From Actinomycetes bacterium (GTDB lineage: Bacteria > Actinomycetota > Acidimicrobiia > Acidimicrobiales > Palsa-688), in NCBI GenBank assembly GCA_021808665.1, contig JAKBBA010000068.1, positions 1-17,233 of the forward strand: a stretch of DNA of 17,233 bases. The letters run 5' to 3'. Below the pieces are notes generated by a model. That model searched no databases and was not told the DNA's origin. It worked only from the letters and a program-made list of their open reading frames with translations. Shown here piece by piece: positions 7,740 to 14,862 of this stretch. A program made the translations under genes and the position numbers. Each line of letters begins with the position of its first letter. The stretch's first letter is position 1.

Positions 7740-8567
7740 TCAGGCCCCGATCATGCTGTAGCCGCCGTCGCACATGATGAAGTTGCCGGTCATGTGGGAG
7801 GCGTCGTCGGTCGCCAACCACAACGCTGCAGCGGCAAGCTCCTCAGGAGGTGGAACCCGGCTCATCGGGGTCTGGGAGATCACGCGCTGGCGACGCCCGT
7901 TGTTCCAGTCCTCGCGGCCCAAAGTGGACTCGGTCTCCATGAAGCCAGGACCGAACGCATTGACTCTTACGGTCGGAGCGAAAGCCGCGGCGTACGATTT
8001 GGTGAGGCCGAGCATCCCGTATTTGCCTGCGGCATATTGGGGGGCTCTCGGGCTGCCGCGCACCACGACAGTTGAGCCGATGTTGACTATGCACCCACGC
8101 CCGCGGTCGAGCATCCGCAGGCCGTTCTCGTGCATCATCAACATGGTTCCTTTGATGTCGACAGCCAGAACCCGGTCGATTACGGCCTCGTCGATGTCAC
8201 GCCACGACATCTGATCGGTGGCGATGTCGCCGACGTTGTTGACGAGCACATCGAGGCCACCGGTCAGCGTCCAGGCCTGTTCGGTCATCGCCTTGATGTC
8301 CGACCAGCTTTTGATGTCAGCCTGCAGGACGGCTGATTGTCGGCCGAGCGCTTCGACCCCCGAAGCAGTTCGACGGGCTCCCTCTTCAGAAGCGTGGTAG
8401 TGCACGACCACGTTCGCCCCCTCGGCGGCGGCGCGCAGGGCCAGGGTCGCGCCGAACCCCGTGCCGGCTCCCGTCACGAGCACCCACTTGCCTTCGAAGC
8501 GGGGAAACACTGTCTGTGGAAAGCTGAGTTGGCGTGGCCTCGCCTCTTGTGTCGGCGTCAATGTCAT
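7740..8567 (-). CDS. Short-chain dehydrogenase/reductase (SDR)
   Basis: A classical Rossmann-fold NAD(P)-dependent oxidoreductase of 275 residues from the chosen start. Cofactor motif VTGAGTGFG (31-39), NNVG (110-113), catalytic S165 in VNIGS, and YAAGK (Y178, K182) are all intact. The C-terminus carries the usual GNFIMCDGGYS. The ATG at 8567 is preferred because AAAGGA lies 10 bases upstream. An in-frame ATG at 8621 would add 18 residues and overlap the previous gene by 10 bases but has no ribosome-binding site. Lying between two FAH-family hydrolases, it may oxidise a hydroxyl to give the dioxo acid that such hydrolases split, as in the diketo-hydrolase pathways for L-rhamnonate or L-fuconate (known systems; assignment here is inference). 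Confidence 0.88.
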   Translation of the reverse strand: MTLTPTQEARPRQLSFPQTVFPRFEGKWVLVTGAGTGFGATLALRAAAEGANVVVHYHASEEGARRTASGVEALGRQSAVLQADIKSWSDIKAMTEQAWTLTGGLDVLVNNVGDIATDQMSWRDIDEAVIDRVLAVDIKGTMLMMHENGLRMLDRGRGCIVNIGSTVVVRGSPRAPQYAAGKYGMLGLTKSYAAAFAPTVRVNAFGPGFMETESTLGREDWNNGRRQRVISQTPMSRVPPPEELAAAALWLATDDASHMTGNFIMCDGGYSMIGA

Positions 8568-8611
8568 ATTCTTTGCATCCTTTCGGTAGAATTCCGGTAG
8601 ATCGGAATGGG

Positions 8612-9484
8612 CTAAAGCCATTCGTCGCCGGTCGGAGCGGGAGTGTCATGAGCTTCCTCCCAAGCGATAACCCGGTTGCGCAGGATACCGAGCTTCTCGA
8701 TCTCCGCTTCGACCACGTCCCCGGGCTTGAGGTAGTTCGCGAACGGGTCGCTGGTGCTTGCTGCGACCCCAGCGATCGTGCCGGTGGTAAGAAGGTCGCC
8801 TGCCGAATAGACCTGTGGCGAGTGGTAGGCGACGAGCTGTGGGATCGACACAGACATTCGACTGGTGTTGGACTTCTGGCGAACCTGCCCGTTCACACGG
8901 AGCTCCATGTCGAGATCATGCGGGTCGCCCACCTCGTCGGCGGTCACGACGTAAGGGCCGAGGGGGCAGAACGTATCGATCGCCTTTGAGAAGGAAAAGA
9001 CGCCTGATTCCATCTCCCGTCGTTGGATGTCACGGGCGGTGATGTCGTTGAAGACAACGTAGCCGCCGATGTGGTCCGCCGCTTCGTCTGCGCTGAAGAA
9101 CTTGCCGGGCTTCGATATCACGATAGCCAGCTCCAGTTCGTAGTCCAGTTCCTCGGTGAGCTTCCCGGGGTAGACGATCGGATCCTCGGGCCCGATAATC
9201 GCGTCCACGTTCTGGAAAAAGACGATCCCTTTGTTGACCGGATGGGACCAACTGACCCGGGCTAGGTCCTCGTGGTGCTCGCGGAAGTTCCCGGCGGTGT
9301 GAAAGAACTTCTTCGGGACGATCGGTGCTCGCAGTCGGACGGAGTCCAAGGCGAGGACTGCTCCCGTCTCGCGCACGGCGCCCTCCAGTTCGAAGTAGGT
9401 CCGCAGGGAAGGGCAGTCCAACTCGACTATCTGACCGTCTGTCAGGCGACCGACGCGGCCTTCGTCGAAAGTGACGAGTTTCAT
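8612..9484 (-). CDS. FAH-family hydrolase/isomerase, second type
   Basis: A 290-residue FAH-family protein with a typical N-terminal start MKLVTFDEGRVGRL. Motifs: HTAGNFREHH (62-71), LDYELELAIVI with metal ligands E116 and E118 (113-123), FNDITARD with D147 (145-152), and SAGDLLTTGTIAGV (227-240). Where the other FAH-family protein has VFTKFPS, this one has VFFQNVD, with Q91 in the usual Lys position, so its chemistry or substrate may differ. GAAAGGAG lies 9-10 bases before the ATG, one of the best ribosome-binding sites in the operon. It starts 37 bases after the ThDP enzyme gene. Candidate roles include acylpyruvate hydrolase, 2-hydroxyhepta-2,4-diene-1,7-dioate isomerase-like or oxaloacetate-type decarboxylase; the sequence does not decide. 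Confidence 0.88.
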   Translation of the reverse strand: MKLVTFDEGRVGRLTDGQIVELDCPSLRTYFELEGAVRETGAVLALDSVRLRAPIVPKKFFHTAGNFREHHEDLARVSWSHPVNKGIVFFQNVDAIIGPEDPIVYPGKLTEELDYELELAIVISKPGKFFSADEAADHIGGYVVFNDITARDIQRREMESGVFSFSKAIDTFCPLGPYVVTADEVGDPHDLDMELRVNGQVRQKSNTSRMSVSIPQLVAYHSPQVYSAGDLLTTGTIAGVAASTSDPFANYLKPGDVVEAEIEKLGILRNRVIAWEEAHDTPAPTGDEWL

Positions 9485-9521
9485 GTGGTGTATCTCCTTT
9501 CGTTTGTGACGCGCCGATTGA

Positions 9522-11138
9522 TCACGGCGTGAACTCTGAGCCGTCGCCCACGACGGCGTCGATGAGAAGCGGCTCGTCTGCTCGAGTCCAGTGGCTCACT
9601 GCTTCGTCCAGTGCATCCTCGAGCTCGCGGTGCCCTTCGACACGACGGGTGCTGCAGCCGAAACCCCGAGCGATCTGCGCGATGTTGATCTCGCTGAAAG
9701 AGGGCCATGGCCCTGGCATGCCTCGCCGCGTGGCGAGGTGGTCCATTATGGCGTAGCGGCCGTTCGACAGTACGACGAAGACGACTGCGACCTTGTAGTG
9801 AACTGCTGTCCAGACAGCCTGAATGCCGTATAAGGCGGAACCGTCACCTGTGACCGCCACGACTTGTCGTTCCGGTAGGCCCATTCGAATACCGACCGCA
9901 GCCGGCATTGCGAAGCCGAGGCCGCCCATGGCTGCGCTGACAAACCCGAGTGGACGGCGGGCCGGGAGAATCCTGTGCAGGTCCGGACGGCTTGACGGGC
10001 ATTCTTCGACTACGACACAGTCTTCGTCGACTCGGCGTGCGAGGCCGCGGAACACGTCGGAAGGCCGGAGCACGTGGGTAGATCCTGTCGCCGCAGGGCT
10101 CCCCTCTAGCATGGCGATTGCATCACTTTCCGCTTGGTTCTGCCGGGGGCGCCGCACGGTGACCAGGTTGGCTAGTCGACTAATCACTGCGGGAATCGGC
10201 CCGATGATCGCGAGATCGGCCGGGCTATGGTGAGCCACTTCGGGGTCGTCTACGACCATCGCAACCCGGACCCCCTCTTCTACGAGCGGCCCCGACTCGT
10301 ACGGGTACTGCCGGAATGCGGGAGCGCCGATGACCACTATGAGATCGTGTTGTCGAAGCGAGCAGCGCAGTCGTCCCCGGCTCGACGGTAGGTGGCCGGC
10401 GAACAGTCGATGGTCCTGGGGGAAACCTGCCCTCGCACCAAATGCCTCCTGCCATACCGGAGCCTGCAGCCGCTCCGCGAGGGAGACGGTCGCCTGCCAG
10501 GCTTCCTCGCTGTCGGCCGCGGCTCCAGCAACAATCGCCGGTGAGGCAGACGTCTCTATGAGAGCTGCCAAATCTTCGATTGCGCGCGGATCGGCGGCGG
10601 ATGCGTCGACGATACGGCGGGCAGCAACCCGGCTTCCCGGCTTCGCCTCTGCGTCCCAGTCGTCCATGGGGACCACGACTACGGCCGGGCCGCGCCGCGT
10701 CTTGGCTTCGTGCCACGCCTGTTCGATCGATCCCGGAACGTCGGTCGCAAGCGCCGGTTGGCAGCGCCACACCGGGTAGGAGCCTGCCAGCCCATCGAGG
10801 TCACCTGCGAGGAACGGTCGGAGCGGCAGGTGACGGCGGTCCTGCTGGCCGACGATGACCACGAGCGGGGCGCGGTTGACCCGGGCAGTAGCGAGTGCAC
10901 CGACTGCGTTCCCGTATCCGGCGGCCGTATGCAGAACTGCGAGGGACGGATCGCCAGTAGCCAACGCGAACCCGGTTGCTGCGCCGACGACGGAACCTTC
11001 ATGAAGGGCGAGGACGAACCGGATTCCGCTGTCGGACCTGCACAGAAACGGGATCTCGGTCGAGCCGGGGTTGGCAAACATGGTCGTCAGTCCGAGGTCC
11101 CTGCAGGTTTCGTAGGCAGCATCACCGACTGAGATCAC
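9522..11138 (-). CDS. Thiamine-diphosphate-dependent decarboxylase, benzoylformate decarboxylase-like
   Basis: A 538-residue ThDP enzyme with the three domains of the family. Its N-terminal active-site residues keep the numbering of Pseudomonas benzoylformate decarboxylase: S26 in NPGSTE, E47 in LHEG and H70 in LHTAAGYGN. The ThDP/Mg motif runs from GDGS (430-433) to N458. The second active-site His of that enzyme (His281 in GAPVFRYH) is replaced: GAPAFRQYPY here puts Tyr278 in its place. The likely reaction is decarboxylation of a 2-oxo acid to an aldehyde; acetolactate-synthase-type carboligation is less likely. The start is GTG at 11138, with GGGAG 8 bases upstream, overlapping the transporter ATPase stop as GTGA, so uptake and catabolism are translationally linked. 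Family is firm; substrate is unknown. Confidence 0.88.
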   Translation of the reverse strand: MISVGDAAYETCRDLGLTTMFANPGSTEIPFLCRSDSGIRFVLALHEGSVVGAATGFALATGDPSLAVLHTAAGYGNAVGALATARVNRAPLVVIVGQQDRRHLPLRPFLAGDLDGLAGSYPVWRCQPALATDVPGSIEQAWHEAKTRRGPAVVVVPMDDWDAEAKPGSRVAARRIVDASAADPRAIEDLAALIETSASPAIVAGAAADSEEAWQATVSLAERLQAPVWQEAFGARAGFPQDHRLFAGHLPSSRGRLRCSLRQHDLIVVIGAPAFRQYPYESGPLVEEGVRVAMVVDDPEVAHHSPADLAIIGPIPAVISRLANLVTVRRPRQNQAESDAIAMLEGSPAATGSTHVLRPSDVFRGLARRVDEDCVVVEECPSSRPDLHRILPARRPLGFVSAAMGGLGFAMPAAVGIRMGLPERQVVAVTGDGSALYGIQAVWTAVHYKVAVVFVVLSNGRYAIMDHLATRRGMPGPWPSFSEINIAQIARGFGCSTRRVEGHRELEDALDEAVSHWTRADEPLLIDAVVGDGSEFTP

Positions 11139-11968
11139 GCTAGGTGCTCCCTAGGCTGCGTCTCGTTTACCGATGCAGGACGCGTTAGCGCTGTACTGCG
11201 ACCGGCCGACTCGACGTGGCTCAAGACTTCGGCTTCGAGCTCGGCGAAGCGGGGAAGGAGCCGGGTATGGCGCTGTGATCGCGGTCGAGGCAGGTCGACG
11301 GATATCTCCGCAAGAATCCGGGACGGCCTAGCAGAAAGCACGAGTACCCGGTCACTGAGGTAGACGGCCTCGCCAACGTCGTGGGTTACAAGAAGCGCTG
11401 CGAACGACGAACGCTCCCACAGGTCCGCTACAACGTCTTCGAGGTGGCCTCGGGTGAGAGCGTCGACGGAAGCGAACGGCTCGTCCATCATGAGCAACTT
11501 CGGGTCCGAAACCATTGCACGCGCCAAAGCGGCACGCTGCTGCATTCCCCCGGACAGCTCCCACGGGTACCTCGATGCGAAGCCTTCAAGCCCAACGCTC
11601 GCTAGTGCCCCGTCGACGTGGCTTTGACGTTGTGCTTGCGGCAACCTCCGTGCCCCGAGTGACACGTTCTTCCCGATCGACATCCACGGGAAGAGACTTT
11701 TGTTGTACTCCTGGAACACGATCGATATCCCCGGTGCCACATCGCCGAGCAGCTGTCCGTCGAATAGGACCTCTCCTCGGTCCGGCCGGCGAAGCCCTGA
11801 AGCTGCACGAAGGAGTGTCGTCTTGCCGCTCCCCGAGGGCCCGACGATGCTCACGAACTCACGGCGACCGAGGTCGAGGCTGAGGTCGGCGGTTACCTCG
11901 TTGACCGAGCCGTCTCTTCCGTGCAGCGTGACCCCGAGGTGTCGAAGTGAGAGAATCGGGTCAGCCAT
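11135..11968 (-). CDS. ABC transporter ATP-binding protein, SsuB/TauB/NrtD type
   Basis: A 277-residue ATPase of the importer for small organic or sulfonate-like anions. Motifs: Walker A GPSGSGKTT (43-51), Q-loop FQEYNKSLFPW (Q86), signature LSGGMQQ (138-144), Walker B LLMMDEP (158-164) and H-loop VTHD (H196). The D-loop reads ASVDALT where most relatives have AALDALT. The LFPW following the Q-loop and the VGEAVYLSDRV segment are typical of the nitrate/sulfonate/taurine class. I chose the ATG at 11968 because upstream codons of the longer frame overlap the permease gene out of frame and look non-coding; this start overlaps the permease stop by 8 bases. It follows both permease genes and precedes the ThDP enzyme gene with a 4-base overlap. 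Confidence 0.92.
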   Translation of the reverse strand: MADPILSLRHLGVTLHGRDGSVNEVTADLSLDLGRREFVSIVGPSGSGKTTLLRAASGLRRPDRGEVLFDGQLLGDVAPGISIVFQEYNKSLFPWMSIGKNVSLGARRLPQAQRQSHVDGALASVGLEGFASRYPWELSGGMQQRAALARAMVSDPKLLMMDEPFASVDALTRGHLEDVVADLWERSSFAALLVTHDVGEAVYLSDRVLVLSARPSRILAEISVDLPRPRSQRHTRLLPRFAELEAEVLSHVESAGRSTALTRPASVNETQPREHLA

Positions 11969-12776
11969 ACTGGCCGCCCCCGACCGTCCCGCGTTGCCAG
12001 GCGAGCAGCCGGGCCTCGGCGAGCAAGAAGAGGGTGTCGAACGCCCACCCGAGAAGGCACAGCACCAGTACGCCGGCGTAGCTTGCGGTGATCCGGAAGG
12101 ACTGCTGGGCACTAGCGATGAAATAGCCGATTCCCGACCCGCCGCCGAGGATCTCCGACACGACCATCACGGCCAAGGAGACGCTGATCGCAACGCGCAG
12201 GCCGGCGAAGACTTGCGGGCTCACCGCAGGGAGGAGCACCTTTTGAAGTAGCGCCCTTCCTTTGAGGCCCAGAGTTCGCGCAGTGTCGACGACGGTCGGG
12301 TCGATGGCCGCTGTCGCGTTTGCAGTGTTGATCAAGACGGGCCAGACCGCTGCTGTGACGATGATCGCGACGACCATCTTGCCGCCGAGCCCGAACACGA
12401 CGAGTGCGACAGGCACCAATAGCGGTGTCGGCATGAAACGCATGAACGCGAAGACGGCTTTGGTCCAGTCGGTCAACGCCCGGTAGTACCCGGTCAGCAT
12501 CCCTACCGTTACGCCGAGGACTGCACTGATCGAGAAGCCGAGAAGAGTTCGCTCCACCGAGGGGATCAGGTCTTTGGTGAGCACCGAACTGTCCAGAAGA
12601 TCCCAGGACCGTGCGGCCGATGCCGTGAACGTTGGGATTATCGAGCTTCCCCACAGCACCGAAGCGATCTGCCAGGTAAGGGCGGCGAGAGCCAGGCCCA
12701 GCCAACCGAGGCCCCAGTAGCCGACGCGCCGCCTGCGTTGCCGAGATGTTTCGATGGTGCGCACTGCGACGGTCAT
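11961..12776 (-). CDS. ABC transporter permease, Ssu/Tau type (second permease)
   Basis: A 271-residue inner-membrane protein with about six membrane segments, the first near residues 20-42 after an Arg-rich cytoplasmic start (SRQRRRRVG). The BPD_transp_1 contact motif for the ATPase is visible as ARTLGLKGRALLQKVLLPA (an EAA loop) followed by SPQVFAGLRVAI. The ATG at 12776 overlaps the previous permease's TGA as ATGA, and AGGGAG lies 8 bases upstream; the longer frame to 13031 runs antiphase over the other permease gene and is rejected. It is clearly different from the permease encoded just upstream, so the two probably form a heterodimeric channel. Confidence 0.9.
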   Translation of the reverse strand: MTVAVRTIETSRQRRRRVGYWGLGWLGLALAALTWQIASVLWGSSIIPTFTASAARSWDLLDSSVLTKDLIPSVERTLLGFSISAVLGVTVGMLTGYYRALTDWTKAVFAFMRFMPTPLLVPVALVVFGLGGKMVVAIIVTAAVWPVLINTANATAAIDPTVVDTARTLGLKGRALLQKVLLPAVSPQVFAGLRVAISVSLAVMVVSEILGGGSGIGYFIASAQQSFRITASYAGVLVLCLLGWAFDTLFLLAEARLLAWQRGTVGGGQYG

Positions 12777-13642
12777 GCCGGGAACTCCCTGCGATCCGCC
12801 CAGGGAAGCAGTCGAGTTGATACCGCCGTTGAGGCGATGTTCAAGAGCCACCCGAGTGTCCCACCAGCGACGATACCCGCATACATCAAGGGCACTTCGT
12901 TGGCCTGCTGAGCTTGCAGTACGAACGAGCCGATGCCGCCGGTGCCTCCTACGAGCTCTACCGACACTGTCACGACCAATGCCAACCCAAAAGCCACCTG
13001 GATACCGCTGGCGATCAGCGGGGCTGCGCAAGGAATGATGACGCGGACGAGCATCGACGCACCTTTTAGGTCCAGCATTCTGCCTGTCTCGATGAACAGA
13101 TTGTCCACCTGGCGGACCCCGTAACGCGTATTGATGAAGATCGGCCAGAACGATGTGAACGCGACGAGTCCCGCAGTCATCTTGAGGCCGAGTCCGAAGG
13201 CAAGTATCGCTATCGGAATTAGGGCAAGCGAAGGTAAGGGTCTCATCATCCTGACCAGGATCTCGGTCGACGCCTCGGCGATCTTAGAGCGGCCCACGAC
13301 GGTGCCGAGGACGATCCCGGCGGTGGTCGCAATCGCTAAACCGACGGCCCAAGCTTCGAGGGTGGCGCCTCCGGCGCCGAACAGTGATCCAGCGTGAGTC
13401 CAAATCGCCGCGGCGGTGTCATTGACACTAGCGAGCGCCTGGTTTGTGACAGCTCCACTAAGACTCACGACTTCCCATACCCCTACGGCAACTACGACGC
13501 CGCCAAGCTGTCTTGCGGCCCGGCGCAAGTCCGGCCTAGAGCGCCGGAATAGCTTTCGCGGAGCTTCTGAGGCTGGGCCGACGAGGTTCGGATCGGCCAA
13601 GCGCACGCCGTCCGCCGCGGAGCCTATCTCAGCCGTTTGCAC
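12773..13642 (-). CDS. ABC transporter permease, Ssu/Tau type (first permease)
   Basis: A 289-residue inner-membrane protein of the same family as the next gene. A charged N-terminal tail of about 45 residues precedes the first membrane segment (LGGVVVAVGVWEVVSL). The EAA-type loop reads GRMLDLKGASMLVRVIIPCA, then PLIASGIQVAFGLAL. The start used is GTG at 13642, inside the end of the binding-protein gene (14-base overlap); its ribosome-binding site is poor, so translation probably depends on ribosomes finishing the upstream gene. Internal GTG codons could serve instead, so the exact N-terminus is uncertain. Confidence 0.87.
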   Translation of the reverse strand: MQTAEIGSAADGVRLADPNLVGPASEAPRKLFRRSRPDLRRAARQLGGVVVAVGVWEVVSLSGAVTNQALASVNDTAAAIWTHAGSLFGAGGATLEAWAVGLAIATTAGIVLGTVVGRSKIAEASTEILVRMMRPLPSLALIPIAILAFGLGLKMTAGLVAFTSFWPIFINTRYGVRQVDNLFIETGRMLDLKGASMLVRVIIPCAAPLIASGIQVAFGLALVVTVSVELVGGTGGIGSFVLQAQQANEVPLMYAGIVAGGTLGWLLNIASTAVSTRLLPWADRREFPA

Positions 13643-14678
13643 CGGCCCAGACGAGACTGGAGACTGCTACTGAGGACTTGATCCATCCCAACTTCAGCAT
13701 CAATTGCTCTTGGGCTTGGATGCTCGACGTGTTGAGTGTCGGGCTCCAAACGGGCAAGATCAGTTTGGACGCGACCGCCGCCGGGATGCTCGTATAGGTC
13801 GGAATAATCGCCTGGGCGGCGGCCGGGTTGGCTGCGGCGTATGCGAGCGACTTGTTCATAGCGGTGACGAACCGGGTGACCAGTGCCGGGTCGCTACTAA
13901 TCTCCTTCGAGGAAGCGAAGTAGCCAGCGACCATTTCCGAAGGCTGCTCGCCCTCGAAGAGCGGGCTGAGCAACTTGCCTCCTTTCGCCTGTATAGAGGA
14001 CACGAACGGCTCGACTTCGGTCACCGCTTGCACCTGGCCCGAAGTCAACGCGGCAGGCATCGTCGGGAACGCGAGGGCTACCACATGCACCGACGAGGGC
14101 TGCACACCATTGCGTAGCAGTATGGCGTCAAGAGCGAGCTCGTTCTCGCCCTGGGTGGCGTTCGCGGCGATGGTCTTGCCCGCGAGCTGCGAGATTGAGG
14201 TGATGCCGCTGTTGGCGCTTACGAGGATCCCGGACCAGTCGGTTGATGCAGTTGACCCGGCCTGGTCACCGTTGGCTACGAACTGCAGGGGAAGCCCATG
14301 GGCGCGCGCAAGGACGATATTCGCGGTCGCACCGAATCCGAACTGTAGGGAACCTCCGACGACTGCACTTGCGACAGCTGCTCCACCTTGAAGGCTGTGA
14401 ATCGTGACGTTGAGATGCTGTGCCGCAAAGAATCCTTGTTTGATGCCCAAATACAAAGGCGCCACGTCTGCAATCGGGAGGACGCCCACGTTGATCGTCT
14501 GAGTCGGCGTGCTGGCGGCTGACGTCGCCTGAGGCGTCGACGATGTCGCCGACCCGCCCACAGTTGTCGGGCTCGACACGCTCGAGCTCTTCGTCGAGCC
14601 GCATGCAGCCCCCAGCAGACAAAGCGCTCCGATAGTTGCGCCAAGTGCCTTGCGCTTGTGTGAGATAAGTCTATCCAT
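13629..14678 (-). CDS. ABC transporter substrate-binding lipoprotein, SsuA/NMT1-like
   Basis: A 349-residue extracellular binding protein and first gene of the operon. It has a basic start, a hydrophobic segment and a lipobox-like LLGAAC, placing the lipidated Cys at residue 26, then a Ser/Thr linker (27-60) reaching from the membrane. The folded part begins INVGVLPIADVAPLYLGIKQGFF, typical of the nitrate/sulfonate/taurine and thiamine-precursor binding family, and continues with GGSLQFGFGATANIVLARA and LAGKTIAANATQGENELALDA. The ATG at 14678 has GGGGAGGG upstream, the strongest ribosome-binding site of the operon, fitting a highly made binding protein. The ligand cannot be read from sequence; the downstream genes favour an organic acid rather than a sulfonate. 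Confidence 0.9.
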   Translation of the reverse strand: MDRLISHKRKALGATIGALCLLGAACGSTKSSSVSSPTTVGGSATSSTPQATSAASTPTQTINVGVLPIADVAPLYLGIKQGFFAAQHLNVTIHSLQGGAAVASAVVGGSLQFGFGATANIVLARAHGLPLQFVANGDQAGSTASTDWSGILVSANSGITSISQLAGKTIAANATQGENELALDAILLRNGVQPSSVHVVALAFPTMPAALTSGQVQAVTEVEPFVSSIQAKGGKLLSPLFEGEQPSEMVAGYFASSKEISSDPALVTRFVTAMNKSLAYAAANPAAAQAIIPTYTSIPAAVASKLILPVWSPTLNTSSIQAQEQLMLKLGWIKSSVAVSSLVWAGANG

Positions 14679-14862
14679 TTACGTCCCTCCCCAACTAGCT
14701 GACTTTCGAGAAATGAAACATACTTTTAAAAGTGATGCCCAACTATTGCAGACGGACAACGTGACGTCAACCAAGATTCCTACTCGGTTCGGCGGTAACT
14801 CCCGGTGGCACTAGTGTCGAAGCCTGCCGCGTGATTGCGCATCATTTCTCGAGGAGGGCTTC
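14679..14862. promoter_or_regulatory. Divergent control region between the importer operon and GH1
   Basis: These 184 bases separate two divergent starts and contain no gene. Three short perfect palindromes are visible: ACTTTTAAAAGT (14722-14733), TGACGTCA (14762-14769) and CACTAGTG (14809-14816). A weak promoter for GH1 may be TTCGGC (14788-14793) with TAGTGT (14812-14817), 18 bases apart; it would overlap the CACTAGTG palindrome. No regulator gene is adjacent. Confidence 0.4.
14722..14733. promoter_or_regulatory. Perfect 12-bp palindrome, candidate operator of the importer operon
   Basis: ACTTTTAAAAGT is its own reverse complement and is flanked by CAT on the left and GATG on the right, which nearly extends the symmetry. 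It is AT-rich in GC-rich DNA and lies 44 bases upstream of the binding-protein ATG, where a repressor or the -10 region would be expected. Confidence 0.35.

Noticed and set aside
9522..11138. ThDP enzyme as acetolactate synthase
   Set aside because: S26, E47 and H70 with the NPGSTE and LHTAAGYGN contexts fit benzoylformate decarboxylase better, and no small regulatory subunit gene is nearby.
11969..13031. Longer N-terminal extensions of the transporter ATPase (to 12112) and second permease (to 13031)
   Set aside because: The extra residues are out-of-frame readings of the neighbouring permease genes. The internal ATGs give normal protein starts with overlaps typical of this operon.
11135..14678. 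Assignment of the importer operon to alkanesulfonate or taurine use
   Set aside because: The transporter class fits, but there is no SsuD/TauD-type oxygenase; the downstream enzymes are decarboxylase, FAH and SDR types.
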